A stretch of 64,000 nucleotides of DNA. Origin: Dermatophagoides farinae (lineage: Eukaryota > Arthropoda > Arachnida > Sarcoptiformes > Pyroglyphidae). The translations under genes were made by a program, and so were the position numbers. The notes beneath the pieces are model-generated. The model had not been told where the DNA came from, ran no database searches, and worked only from the letters and a program-made list of their open reading frames with translations. The stretch covers positions 124,001 to 188,000 of the forward strand of contig NW_027461524.1 of the NCBI RefSeq assembly GCF_024713945.1, written 5' to 3'. Shown here piece after piece: positions 48,576 through 58,751 of the stretch (positions are counted from its first letter, which is position 1; every line of letters begins with the position of its first letter).

Positions 48576-51500
48576 TCAAGCTTCACTGTACGCAGATAAA
48601 TCATATCTGATTATGCTGCTTGATTTTGTATTTTTATTTTTGTAAACTCCTGTTAAGACATTGACCAGTGAAAATAAACTACAAGAAAGATTGCATTCAT
48701 ATAACTTACTGTTGCTTATGTGTGATCACAATTGTTTGTATATCTAAAGTTTTTAAAACTTGCATTAAATTGTACGAATTAGACTTATCTAAACTCGAAT
48801 CCGCTTCGTCGATATAAAACACTGACAATTCGAAATATTTAATTATTGAAATAGCCAGCGCCAGCCAAACAGATGTAAACTCTCCGTCACTCAATTTTCC
48901 AATCTCTGTTGCCGTTTTGTTTGGCGGTGTGGTCGTTATTTTTGCGACTGGAGTTAATGCGCCTGCTTTTTCCGTAATAGAAAATGTTACTAGTACGTTA
49001 TTCGAGTGATTTTTTGACACGCTTAACTTAGTAATTTTATTGTAATAATATGAAAGATTATTAGAGATGTATCTGCAGAACTGCAAATATTCATACGAGT
49101 TTCTGGAGTTTTTTACATTTTGATCCGATACAATGCTGTGTAGCTCATTTTTCAGCTCTTTTAAATTTGATTCCAATGATTCAATTAAGTTGCTTTTTTC
49201 TTGCAAATTTTCTGCAACATTAACATCAACAGAAACTTCATTTAGTTTTTGCTTGAGTTCGATCAATTTATTATACCATTCTGAAGATGAGCTGAATGTG
49301 TTATATTCTTTCAGTATTATGCTTTCACTGATCTGGTCTAATTTTGAAAAATCTTTTGTCAGCTCAATTTTTCCAAAAGTCAACGTTATGTTCTCATTTT
49401 TTAACTCACTTATTAACTCGTTAAATTCAGTTTCAAACTGGGTTGTCAACTTGTTTTGCTCGTCTTCTTTAAGAGTTAGTAAATATTGATTAGTTAGCAG
49501 TTTTTCGTATTTTCTCTTAAGCTCAATAAAACTTAATTCAAGTGCTGTACAATCTTGTTCCAGTTTAAATTTTTCCGCAACTACTGTAACTAGTTTATTT
49601 TCTTCTGAGCTTATTTGGTTTTGTAACTTGCTTAATCTATTTTTACGCTGTTTCAGATTTTCGTTCAAGTCAATGAACACCTTGTGCAACCGCTCTAAAT
49701 TATGTTCTATATAGAAAACATAATCTTGAAATTTTTCAAGCGAACTCTGTTCTAACAAGATGCTTAATGTCGGTAGTTTTCTAACGAGAAATTCATTTAG
49801 TAGCATTGGTCTCGTTAAAAAATCGTTAATCTCAATAATGACAAAACTATATTCTGAGTAGAACGATTCAATTATACTAGAAATTTGATTACTTAGCTCA
49901 TTTCTATAATTATAAAGTTCAGTTAGTTTTTCGAATAATTTCTCAATGTTCTCTTGGCCTTTGAATTTAGCAAGTATTTTATCTATCGATATATTATTCA
50001 AGGTTAAATCAAGCGTTTTGTTTGTACATTTTGCTTTAATTATTTTGGTACCTATAAGTTTTTCTTCCTCTGTAGCTTTAAGCATCTTGACGAAGCATTC
50101 TACATTACGTGATTTATGATCTAAAGATCTGTTTAGTTCATCATGCTGCATAATCAAATTGATAATCTCGTCACATGAAAATGATAACTCCTGATACAAT
50201 TCTAGTTTATGCTTGTTCAGTAAGAGAAATTTGTTTAATTGTTGTTCTAAATCTTTTAATTTTTCTTGTTCAGTGTACAAACTGGTGCCAAATTGTGCCG
50301 AACCTTCAGACACATGCTGGATAAAACCTTTGTCAGAAACTATAGTTCTATCTTTGCATATAATTTTTTTGTAGCTTTTATTTTTTTCTAGAAAATCTAA
50401 AGCTTCTTCTGCATTCATATCCAGGGAAAAACCTACTTTTTGAAACAGTTGTTTCGATTGGTTACTAAACATGTCATTTGAACTTGTTATTGCTTCACAA
50501 ACTGGAATTACATTTTTATTCTTAGATTTTTGAATGGTTTTTACAGTCGTTCGATGCTTGTCAAGAATGAAAATACCGAGCTTGTTTTTATACTGCTTTG
50601 ATAAAAAAGGCAAGCAAGCTTGAGCCGCTTTCAAACTTGAAACTACAAGCATTTCGCCTGAAATTTTATAAAGTAATGGGAAAAGATCTTGTAATTTCTT
50701 TTCTTTTAGTTGTAACAATTCAGAAAACAGGCCCAAAACTTCACCTGCCATATTTTCTTGTAGGTTGTGACATATTTCAGCATTCGATGTTTTTTTTTCA
50801 GAATGAGTGATAAGTGCTATTTTCTCACGTTGTAATATGATTTTCTCATTGATACAAGAGATATATTTATCTAAATCTTCTTTTTTGCCGGTAACTAGCT
50901 TTTTTATTTCGGTTACGACCGCGGTCATTTGTGCTATGTCAATTTCTTCACACGTTAAATTTAAGTTGGAACATAATATTTCTAATTCTGATGCTTCGTT
51001 TTTGAGCGAACCATAAATATATTTTTTAAGTTGCGTCACTAAACTGTTCAATGCTAATGTTATATTTTCTTTGAAAACCTTGACATTTTCACTAAGTTCT
51101 TGTTCTTCGTGAACGAACTGTTCTATTTGCATTTCTAATTTGAGTCTATCATTTTCTAAGTCATTGATCCTAGATTCTTCTGTTGCTAGGTTGGGCTTCA
51201 CCAAAAATTTGATTTGCAATTCTTCCAAAATTTTTCGAAAAGATACGTCCGAACATTTTGATTGTATTAAACTTTCTTCAGATTCGATAATTTTTGAAAC
51301 GGATTCATAGTCTTGCTTTATTAAATTAATTTTAGATATAGCCTTTGACAAATTTTCTTTGATGACGCACGTCACAAGATTCTGGTTTTTTTTAATTACT
51401 TCTTTGTTCTCTATTGATTTAAGTTTATTTTCATAATCCAACAGTTCATACGACTCTGTTAGTTCTAGTTCTTTAAGTTCTTTTGTCTTATTAGTGATAT

Positions 51501-52398
51501 TGTCCAAATCCTGAGTTTTAGTTTTTAACTCTGTTTTTTTTCGTTGAAGTTCAAGTTCTTGACTATTAATAGTACAAACTAAATCTGTTTCTGATTGAAT
51601 AAATGTATTATTTTCTAAATTTAATTGATCAATAATTCTTCCAAGTTCTTGACATTTTTGCTTTTTTCTAATTATTTCGAGCAATCGATATGCATAAAAC
51701 CCTTTCTGAACCAGCGATATATTTTTATTAAGCTCCACATATCGATTAAACTTTTTTTTATTACGAGCTGATGTTAAAAAATCCAGCTGTGCCAATTCTA
51801 ACCTAGTTTCTTGCTCTTCAATACTTTTTAATAGTTCTCGTTGACGTAATTTAATAGTTTCGTTTGGGTTGCCATCTTGAGCAATTACTAGGTTATATAG
51901 AAATTCACCCAAAGATTCGGCTACTAATAATTGATTTAAAGGAATGCTGTTTTGACACACAAACCAAATGTTAAATAATTTTTTACAAAAGCCTATTTGT
52001 TCAAGGCTGTTATCGTATTTAGATTCATTGACAATACTATTATTTATTGAATATATAATACTATTATTATCAACACTGCGCTTAAAAATCAAAGAGTCAG
52101 TTGGGATTTTTTTGTTTGTCAATGTCAATTCAACAAAAGCTGGCAGCTCACAGCTGACATCTTCGTTACGTATATTATCATACTGAATTTTTCTAAGTAG
52201 CTTAATGTCTAGATTTAAACCAAAACATATGGCATCCATTAAATTTGATTTACCACAACCATTTGGACCAATAATACAATTGATTTCCGCATTAAGGCTA
52301 ATTTTATGTTCGCCACAAAACGACATAAAATTACTCAAAAACACTTCATCAATATAGTACGAGTTTTTTTTTACTAAAGCACTTGATCTTCTTGCCAT
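48576..52398 (-). CDS. SMC1: Structural maintenance of chromosomes protein 1 (cohesin SMC1)
   Basis: Exons 48710-52398 and 48576-48678 on the minus strand give 1263 residues. Walker A is GPNGCGKS (44-51); long coiled coils flank a hinge at about 545-690 (MLVVSSLKAAQACLPFLSKQ, LGIFILDKH). Near the C-terminus are the signature LSDGEFTSVWLALA (near 1169) and Walker B VFYIDEADSSLD. A 31-nt intron follows ITHKQ, and the last exon reads LVNVLTGVYKN then IIRYDLSAYSEA, which parallels the SMC1 ending ESLIGVY and LTFDLTKYPDA. This fixes the identity as SMC1 rather than another SMC. It forms the cohesin ring with SMC3. The signature has Asp where most SMCs have Gly (LSGGE). Confidence 0.9.
48679..48709 (-). 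other. Spliceosomal intron, 31 nt, at the 3' end of SMC1
   Basis: On the minus strand it begins GTAAGT and ends TTGTAG. It is the only intron here near a 3' end; splicing adds 34 codons including the stop. Confidence 0.85.
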
Positions 52399-52552
52399 AT
52401 TATTTCGAAAGGATGTATCGAAAAGGAAGTTTATTGAATAACAAGCAAGTTATTTATAGTATAATACGAAATATAAAGATCATTTATGAAAATATTTTGA
52501 CTTAAAAAAATATTAAAACAGTTCAATAACCCAAATGAAAAAATCCTAAAAT

Positions 52553-52960
52553 TTAAAATTTTAATTGGTGTGGAGGAATACGGAAGCATCTGTTTAAGTC
52601 AAATTTACTTTTTAAATAAGCCTTCAAAGTTGCATCTTTTTCAACACATTTAACTATTTCTGCGCAAAGAGATTTGACTGCGTCAGACTCATTAATCTTT
52701 GACTTGTTTCTTTTAAGGAAAGACTCTTCAGAGATTGATGAAAAATCTATATTGGAAATGTCAACTTTGGTAGAAGTAGCAATCAATCTGCTGACTGGAA
52801 TGGAGTCAATTGGGAAGCGGTTGGTTGAATGAGGTCCAACAACTACCATTTTAGCGTTAGAAAGTTTTTTCACGGCTATAGCTCTGGTTCCAGAGTAAGG
52901 TCCTGCCAAAATGACGACGACAGTTCCTGGAACAATGTTTTTTCTTGAAGCTTTAGACAT
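52553..52960 (-). CDS. RPL6: 60S ribosomal protein eL6
   Basis: 135 residues. The KOW-containing core is clear: NIVPGTVVVILAGPYSGTRA, VKKLSNAKMVVVGPHSTNR, FPIDSIPVSRLIATSTKVDI and SNIDFSSISEESFLK. It lacks the long basic N-terminal extension of animal eL6 and is close to the short form seen in many protists. It is the only gene between 39.2 and 54.2 kb for which no intron is needed. It is divergent from eEF1B-gamma with 100 bases between the start codons. Confidence 0.94.
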   Translation of the reverse strand: MSKASRKNIVPGTVVVILAGPYSGTRAIAVKKLSNAKMVVVGPHSTNRFPIDSIPVSRLIATSTKVDISNIDFSSISEESFLKRNKSKINESDAVKSLCAEIVKCVEKDATLKAYLKSKFDLNRCFRIPPHQLKF

Positions 52961-53060
52961 TTGACGAAAGAAATAACCGAGAGTGACTTACTAAAATTAT
53001 CGTTGTGTCTTTATAAAATTCTAAAATAATAAAACACTAGTAAATTATTAAGAATCCAAT

Positions 53061-54205
53061 ATGAGCGAAAAAATAGTAAGTTTAATTTCACGTGAGTTCA
53101 CATCAGCAAAAGGGCTGTGGTAAAGACTTCTTTTGCAAAATTTATGAAATTTTTTTCCACACCTAAAAAGCTTAATACACTCACAATGAAACGATAAATA
53201 CGATTTTAGGTTTTGTATACTTCTTCTGCAGACAAAAAAATTTGTACTCCAATCTTTGGTTTGGCCAAAAACTTGAGAGTTGAACTTGTAGAAAAATCAT
53301 TCAAATCAATTGCAGAGGCAGTTCCGCCCACTGTCAAATCTCCAGTAATAATCTCTGAAGGACGTTTCATCTTCGGAGTACCTGCTATTCTTAATCACAT
53401 TGCCCGTTGTTTCCCAGCCAAAAGTTTGTTAGGTCGTTCTTTCGCCGAGCAAAGCGAGGTGACTGCTTTAACCAACTATTTCACCGGTGAGCTTACCAAC
53501 CAATTAAACGCTGTCGTTGAATGCGAAGACGAACCAGAAGACTCAGCTGTTAAGGCTCTTACCAAGACAATCCAATATTTTGAAAGCTTATTAAACTCCC
53601 AGTCCTTTGCTGTTGGCCACTATCTGACTGTTGCCGATTACATTCTCGCTTCATTACTTTTAAGACTACCAACTGACGGTACTGATCTCAACATCGACAA
53701 ATACACATCTTTAAAGAGATACATCTGTACTGTCTACCCTTCATCAAGACTTCTTGATTTCAACATGGACAAATGGAAGAGAATTTACAGTAACTCTAAG
53801 AGCCTTAGAAAAGACGCTCTACCACAATTCTGGAATGACTACGACAACGATAAAATGAGCATCTGGTCTTTGAAGTATCAGCGATACAACGACAGTGAAA
53901 ACGTCGAAGCTTACAAGGCTTCTAACCTTTTAGGAATGTTTTTACAGCGATTTGACAACGAACTTAGAAAAGATTTGTTCGGTGTGTGTAACGTTTTAGA
54001 CAAAAAGTCTCATTATGACATCGAAGGGGTCTTAGTATGCTCTACCAAAGATCTTCCTCAATCATTGAAAGATCACGATCAATTCGAAAGCTTTGAATGG
54101 GTTGAATTATGTCCAATTGCTAACAAGAAATACATTGAAGATTATTTCTGTGAGTTCGATGAAATTGACGGACACCCCATTTCATCTTGCAAAGTATACA
54201 AATAA
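53061..54205 (+). CDS. EEF1G: Elongation factor 1B gamma (eEF1G), shortened
   Basis: Exons 53061-53075 and 53210-54205 (134-nt intron, phase 0) give 336 residues. The first exon encodes only MSEKI, and the junction produces IVLYTSSADKKICTPIFGLA, the start of a GST-like domain (FIFGVPAILNHIARCFPAKS, VGHYLTVADYILASLLLRL). The C-terminal eEF1-gamma domain follows: WSLKYQRYNDSENVEAYKAS, LLGMFLQRFDNELRKDLFGV and IEDYFCEFDEIDGHPISSCK. It structures the nucleotide-exchange complex of eEF1A. The family usually has over 400 residues; here the Lys-rich linker between the two domains is almost gone. Confidence 0.93.
53076..53209 (+). other. Spliceosomal intron, 134 nt (eEF1B-gamma)
   Basis: Begins GTAAGT and ends TTTTAG, phase 0 after codon five. 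It is more than four times longer than the other introns in the window. No box C/D or H/ACA RNA could be confirmed by eye. Confidence 0.85.
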
Positions 54206-54354
54206 TTCTGCTTTAGCCTTTTGTTGTAATTATTAATATTTTAGTTAATTTTTTCATTTTTATATTCATATATAGGTTAGACTATTAATAATCAGACACA
54301 GCAACGTTTCTCTTCATGAGGCGCTTTGGAATCTATAATTAGCTTGTCAGTTTT

Positions 54355-55413
54355 ATGAGTTTTACACGTCCAAATAGAAACTTTGTTGGCGAAAATTCTA
54401 ATAAGCGAAACGTCAAGCTTGAATCTTTCAGAAAGCACGACCGGACCGTTTTGATATCTGATATAGCTTTTAACGCAACAGAAGCTGAAGTAATTGATTT
54501 TTTAGAAGCAAATTGCCAAGAGAAGCCTTATTTTAGGCTTATTCGTGACACTAACACTGGTGTCTCGAAAGGAATTGGCTACGCTGAATTTGAAACCATC
54601 GAAGGTTTTTCCACCGCTTTGAAGTTAATGGGTAAAGTTTTCAAAGGCCAAAAAATCCGTGTCCATGCCTCACAAGCAGAACGAAACCGCTCAGCCAAAA
54701 TACTTAAACATCAAAGAACCCGCTTAGTTGCCTGTAGAGCTAGAACTTTGCTTGTTTCCGGTTTCGAAGACAATTTCCGATACTTGGACGAAGAAGATGT
54801 TCAGTTTTTGTTTGAAGGGTTTGGCAACATCAACAACATTACAATCCCCATTGAAAAGCATACTGGCAAAAATTTTGGAGAACTTCAGATCGAGTTTGCG
54901 GACATCCAAGACGCCTATGACACTTATTTGACTATCAACAAATTAAATTATAAATCTTTCACGCTCTCAGCGACTTTCTTGCAGCACGATACTTTGAAAA
55001 AGTCTACGATCTATCCAGCTTCAAATTCTAGAGCGCTCAACACCAAAGATTTTTTTACACTGCGTAAAAATTATGATTTAGACGCTGGTATACACAAAAT
55101 GGCCGACACTGTCCACTTAATTTTAGACTTAACTATCGAGAATAATTTATTGCTCCTGCTAGAATTTGCTTCAAGATATGGTGTGGTTTTGGCTCATACA
55201 GGTTACCGGCAAAGTTATTTCATTCAATTCGAAACACAGCACCAAGGTTATTTGTTTTACAAAGATTTTATGAAAATATTAAATGATTCTCAATCTGACA
55301 ACACGTTTGGATTTGTTACCAAATTGCATCTTTGCGACTTGGATAATTTAACTGCAGCAAAGCTGCGTAAGGCTAACGATGATTGTGCCTCTTATTCATG
55401 CAATCAAGAATAA
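54355..55413 (+). CDS. RBM39: RBM39/CAPER-like splicing factor
   Basis: 352 residues with three RNA-recognition-type domains. RRM1 (about 28-105) contains RTVLISDIAFNATEAEVIDF and KGIGYAEFE and is followed by GQKIRVHASQAERNRSAK, which matches the RBM39-specific VQASQAEKNR linker. RRM2 (about 124-205) contains RTLLVSGFEDNFRYLDEEDV. The C-terminal domain (about 245-330, LILDLTIENNLLLLLEFASR) fits a U2AF-homology motif that would bind ULM ligands in splicing factors. The N-terminal RS domain of animals is missing. It probably helps define 3' splice sites with U2AF. Confidence 0.85.
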   Translation: MSFTRPNRNFVGENSNKRNVKLESFRKHDRTVLISDIAFNATEAEVIDFLEANCQEKPYFRLIRDTNTGVSKGIGYAEFETIEGFSTALKLMGKVFKGQKIRVHASQAERNRSAKILKHQRTRLVACRARTLLVSGFEDNFRYLDEEDVQFLFEGFGNINNITIPIEKHTGKNFGELQIEFADIQDAYDTYLTINKLNYKSFTLSATFLQHDTLKKSTIYPASNSRALNTKDFFTLRKNYDLDAGIHKMADTVHLILDLTIENNLLLLLEFASRYGVVLAHTGYRQSYFIQFETQHQGYLFYKDFMKILNDSQSDNTFGFVTKLHLCDLDNLTAAKLRKANDDCASYSCNQE

Positions 55414-56099
55414 AAAAATTAAAACCCGCAGTGTGTTTTATGTCTATTACAAAGCAGTAATAACTACTTAGAAAGCTCTGCAAAAATAACACATTATATA
55501 AATAGCACCTTGTAAACAGCAACAGGTTTATTAGACCATATGTTGGTTTAGTTTATGCAATTTTTGTATTGAAGGTACTTACAACGAATTTGATTCTTTT
55601 TTTATATTTATACACGGTCTCATACAAATTAACTCAGTATAAAATAACGATAAAAATCAACATAAAAATATTTTATAAAAACAGCTTGGTTAATTTGATA
55701 AGTTCAATCTAAAATAAGTTTTTTTGTAAATATAAAATTTGGTTTTAAGAAAAATTTTGGCAACCAACCTAATAAATAGTCGCTAAAGTGAAAAACTAGT
55801 TTTTTTAATGTTAGAAAAACTGACCATACACTTTGAGTGTTAATGATAAAATAAATATTATTAGTTTTACATTTGATATTTGTTGAAAACGTCCTGTTGT
55901 GTGTTTTTTAAAACATTATTAAAATATGACTCGTGTATCAATTACACTGTATTATCGAAAATTTCGACCGATGGCAAATGATTCATGAGCTAATAACTTG
56001 GTTTTGTGCTTTAATTTCTTAAAATCAATCCGTTACTAATTATGTAACGATTAAATGCATCTAGCATTATTAGTATGAATTTTTAAATCAATACTTGCG
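55414..56099. other. Convergent intergenic region, 686 bp
   Basis: The longest gap in the window, AT-rich, between the 3' ends of the RBM39-like and VPS10 genes. It should hold both 3' UTRs. I see no convincing gene or RNA. A minus-strand ATG at 55623 followed after 41 nt by GTAAGT resembles the start of the split genes but has no acceptor at the usual distance. Confidence 0.4.
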
Positions 56100-58550
56100 T
56101 TATAATTTTTGTTCGTCTCCAGTAATTTCGAATTTATTTGCTTCATGTGCTTCAACTTTATTTTGTGAAGTCCAAAACTGATAAATTTTTTCTCCTTTCC
56201 CAATTACAGAATAACCTACGTCTGTGAAATTGTCGAATCCTACGTTTTGGATATACTGGCGCAGTCTAGCGTTACGCGATACGTAACTTAATAATGCCAT
56301 TAGGCAGATAAGCACACCAATGACTATTAAACTTATTTTTGTAGTCCGGTCAGTTGGTGAATTGACTGGACAAGGGACAGGCACTTTATTAGGCAGTACA
56401 CCCCCTTGACACTCGTCTCCAACAATCTTTCTGTATGCAGTGACATAGTGCCATCCACTGCTAGTACACCCTTTCACATCGACAAGAGCTCCGTCTGCGA
56501 ACGGACTAGGTAGACATTCACTAGACGGACCTATCTGTTTATAAAAGCCTACTTCGCACTGGTAGTCCTTTAATGTACATGTGCAAGAGACTTTTTCTGA
56601 CTTACGTTCAAGTTGTTTACCGTTGAAACATTGTCGATTTGGTTTTCGACGCGTGAAGCTTATTTTTCGTCCTAATACACACGAGTCATTTGCGGCATTT
56701 TGGCCTATGAATTGCCATTTGTAATAATCAGTTCTAATTGAGTCTGTGTTTTCTTCGTCTGCAACATCAACTCCTTCACAACTTCTCAAACCATCCTCAC
56801 GTAATTCAACGTGATAAATTACGTTTTTGTAATTTTCATGTCCGTAAATAAGAAATGCTAAACCACTGGCGTCAGACTCCGTAATAATATTATCAACAAC
56901 AATTGAAGTATTAGATATAATATATTCCTGCCATGTTCGACCCTCGTCCATGCTATATAATATTTTATTTGTTGGCGTTCCATCTTTTGCCAGAACAATT
57001 ACACCGCCATGATCGCCAAACTCGTAAATGTAGTTTCCTTTTGCTATTTCATGCCAAGTTCTTCCAGCGTCTCGCGATATATACGTATTTACTTCGTCGT
57101 TTTTTTTTAATACCTGTCCTACGTTTCCGGTTCCGATTATTAAACCCAAAGCTGTGTCAACACTATAATACGGGGCGTATTCAGAAAAATCAGATATACC
57201 ATTCAAATTTAGCCAACAATTCTCGAATAAATCACAATGAATTGGGGCCCCATTCGAATCAACCTTTGGAGCTTTCAGATGATGCCACGTTGCTCCCTTA
57301 TCGTATGAAATAACAGATCTTATACCTTTCTGTTGAGTTTTTTTAGACTGCAATGGTTTAACTTTAGATTTTTCTTTTTCTAGTTGAAGTCCGGTTTGCG
57401 TGAAACCTATATTGTTAATTGCGTTCAATTCTGGGTCTTCTTCTAATTGGTAATAATTTGCCAGATATACACCGTCAACCCCTGACACACGGTCAAACTC
57501 ACATTCACCTGTCACGTTTTGCACATTATTACGCAGCGAAAGAGAAAACCTGGTTCCATCTTCGTTGGATACATAAACATTTCCGTACTTCTCGTCAACA
57601 CCGCCGCCATGATTAACATGAATCATCACAACTCCAGACGAAGTGTCAATAATAGTATAAGATAACTCACTTAGATTACCTGGCAATATTGCTTCTGCAA
57701 ACTTATGTCCATAGTCGTGACTAACCAGTAAAGAGACAGTTTGATTTTCAACATTTTTAAGTTTTGCCACGAATATAAAATTTCTAGTAACCAAGAATTT
57801 GTTTCCGTTCTTTATTATATTTTTATATGTCGTTCCGAAATCTTTCGTAGATAAAAAATCTACGTTATCGTGCCACTTTCCCCCCAATGGTTGATTCTTT
57901 ATAATTTTCCGATGCTTTGTCAGATATATTAAGCTAGTCTCATTTGGATCAGCGGACCAATTAAATTGTATTATTCCTTCAGCGAGAGTATGGAACGTTT
58001 TTCCCTGGTTTTTAGTGTAATATAAAATTTGTTTACATGGTTCATTGGTTGAAATCAAAGAGGAACAACCGTCAGTCCAATGACTAAATAATGCGTACTG
58101 AGAATTAGTAGGATGCCAAACGAAGTCATGAATTTCCATATTTACTGGCCATTGAATCCAGTTTTGCCCTGCATCTTTTGTCATATAATGACTTTCGTCT
58201 TCGCCAAGTAAAAATACAACATCCTTATTTTTTGGATGAACAATAATTTTTTTGAATCTTGCAGTTGATCGTAGAGGGACGCTGTCTTTCAATTTAACTT
58301 TTTTAAAATTCATTCCACCTTCATACGAAATGTGTAGTTTCCCGTTTTCTGTAAGTAAAAGAACTGTGTCATTGAGTTCTCCTATCCATTTAAAATTTGC
58401 AAATCGCGAATCTATTTCCGTTCTCGAAACACTAATGTAATCAGAAATATCTTTTGTATTAAATATACCATCCTTTTTATCAAAATCTCTAGCTTTGCAA
58501 GTTAGCAGATATGATAAAAATATAATGCGATAAGTGATCACTCTTATCAT
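56100..58550 (-). CDS. VPS10: Sortilin/VPS10-type sorting receptor
   Basis: 816 residues. A signal peptide (core IIFLSYLLTC) is followed by a VPS10 beta-propeller with Asp-box turns: ISYEGGMNFKKV, TKDAGQNWIQW, SHDYGHKFAEAIL, SYDKGATWHHL, SRDAGRTWHEI and SMDEGRTWQEY. The 10-Cys module includes CTCTLKDYQCEVGFYKQ. A single transmembrane helix (ISLIVIGVLICLMALLSYV, about 737-757) precedes a 58-residue tail with the YSVI sorting signal near residue 778. In Toxoplasma the homologue (SORTLR) carries microneme and rhoptry cargo from Golgi to endosome-like compartments. It is divergent from myosin A with a 201-bp shared spacer. Confidence 0.95.
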   Translation of the reverse strand: MIRVITYRIIFLSYLLTCKARDFDKKDGIFNTKDISDYISVSRTEIDSRFANFKWIGELNDTVLLLTENGKLHISYEGGMNFKKVKLKDSVPLRSTARFKKIIVHPKNKDVVFLLGEDESHYMTKDAGQNWIQWPVNMEIHDFVWHPTNSQYALFSHWTDGCSSLISTNEPCKQILYYTKNQGKTFHTLAEGIIQFNWSADPNETSLIYLTKHRKIIKNQPLGGKWHDNVDFLSTKDFGTTYKNIIKNGNKFLVTRNFIFVAKLKNVENQTVSLLVSHDYGHKFAEAILPGNLSELSYTIIDTSSGVVMIHVNHGGGVDEKYGNVYVSNEDGTRFSLSLRNNVQNVTGECEFDRVSGVDGVYLANYYQLEEDPELNAINNIGFTQTGLQLEKEKSKVKPLQSKKTQQKGIRSVISYDKGATWHHLKAPKVDSNGAPIHCDLFENCWLNLNGISDFSEYAPYYSVDTALGLIIGTGNVGQVLKKNDEVNTYISRDAGRTWHEIAKGNYIYEFGDHGGVIVLAKDGTPTNKILYSMDEGRTWQEYIISNTSIVVDNIITESDASGLAFLIYGHENYKNVIYHVELREDGLRSCEGVDVADEENTDSIRTDYYKWQFIGQNAANDSCVLGRKISFTRRKPNRQCFNGKQLERKSEKVSCTCTLKDYQCEVGFYKQIGPSSECLPSPFADGALVDVKGCTSSGWHYVTAYRKIVGDECQGGVLPNKVPVPCPVNSPTDRTTKISLIVIGVLICLMALLSYVSRNARLRQYIQNVGFDNFTDVGYSVIGKGEKIYQFWTSQNKVEAHEANKFEITGDEQKL

Positions 58551-58695
58551 TATACGATTTAAAAATTATGTCATAATATAACTTATTGTTTAGAAAAAAA
58601 AAATATAAGAAACAAATCAATGGAATAAAGAAACAATAAACCAAATATTATGTAGCTCAAACATAACTAAAACATGTATTTCATTGATGATTTTT

Positions 58696-58709
58696 TGCAT
58701 GCAAGCATG
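58696..58709. promoter_or_regulatory. TGCATGCA palindrome plus AGCATG in the VPS10/myosin A promoter
   Basis: TGCATGCAAGCATG lies at 58696-58709, 43-56 bases before the myosin A ATG and about 150 bases before the VPS10 ATG. TGCATGCA is an established binding word of ApiAP2 transcription factors conserved between Plasmodium and Cryptosporidium. I saw no other copy in a promoter in this window. Binding here is inference. Confidence 0.5.
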
Positions 58710-58751
58710 TCAATACTCATATCTAATAATATTATATATCTTTAAATAACT

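Noticed and set aside
55414-55623. Possible short minus-strand gene starting at the ATG at 55623 with a GTAAGT donor at 55582.
   Set aside because: There is no acceptor within the 29-32 nt range, the only downstream AG choices give a frame that runs antisense into the RBM39-like gene, and the peptide is unremarkable.
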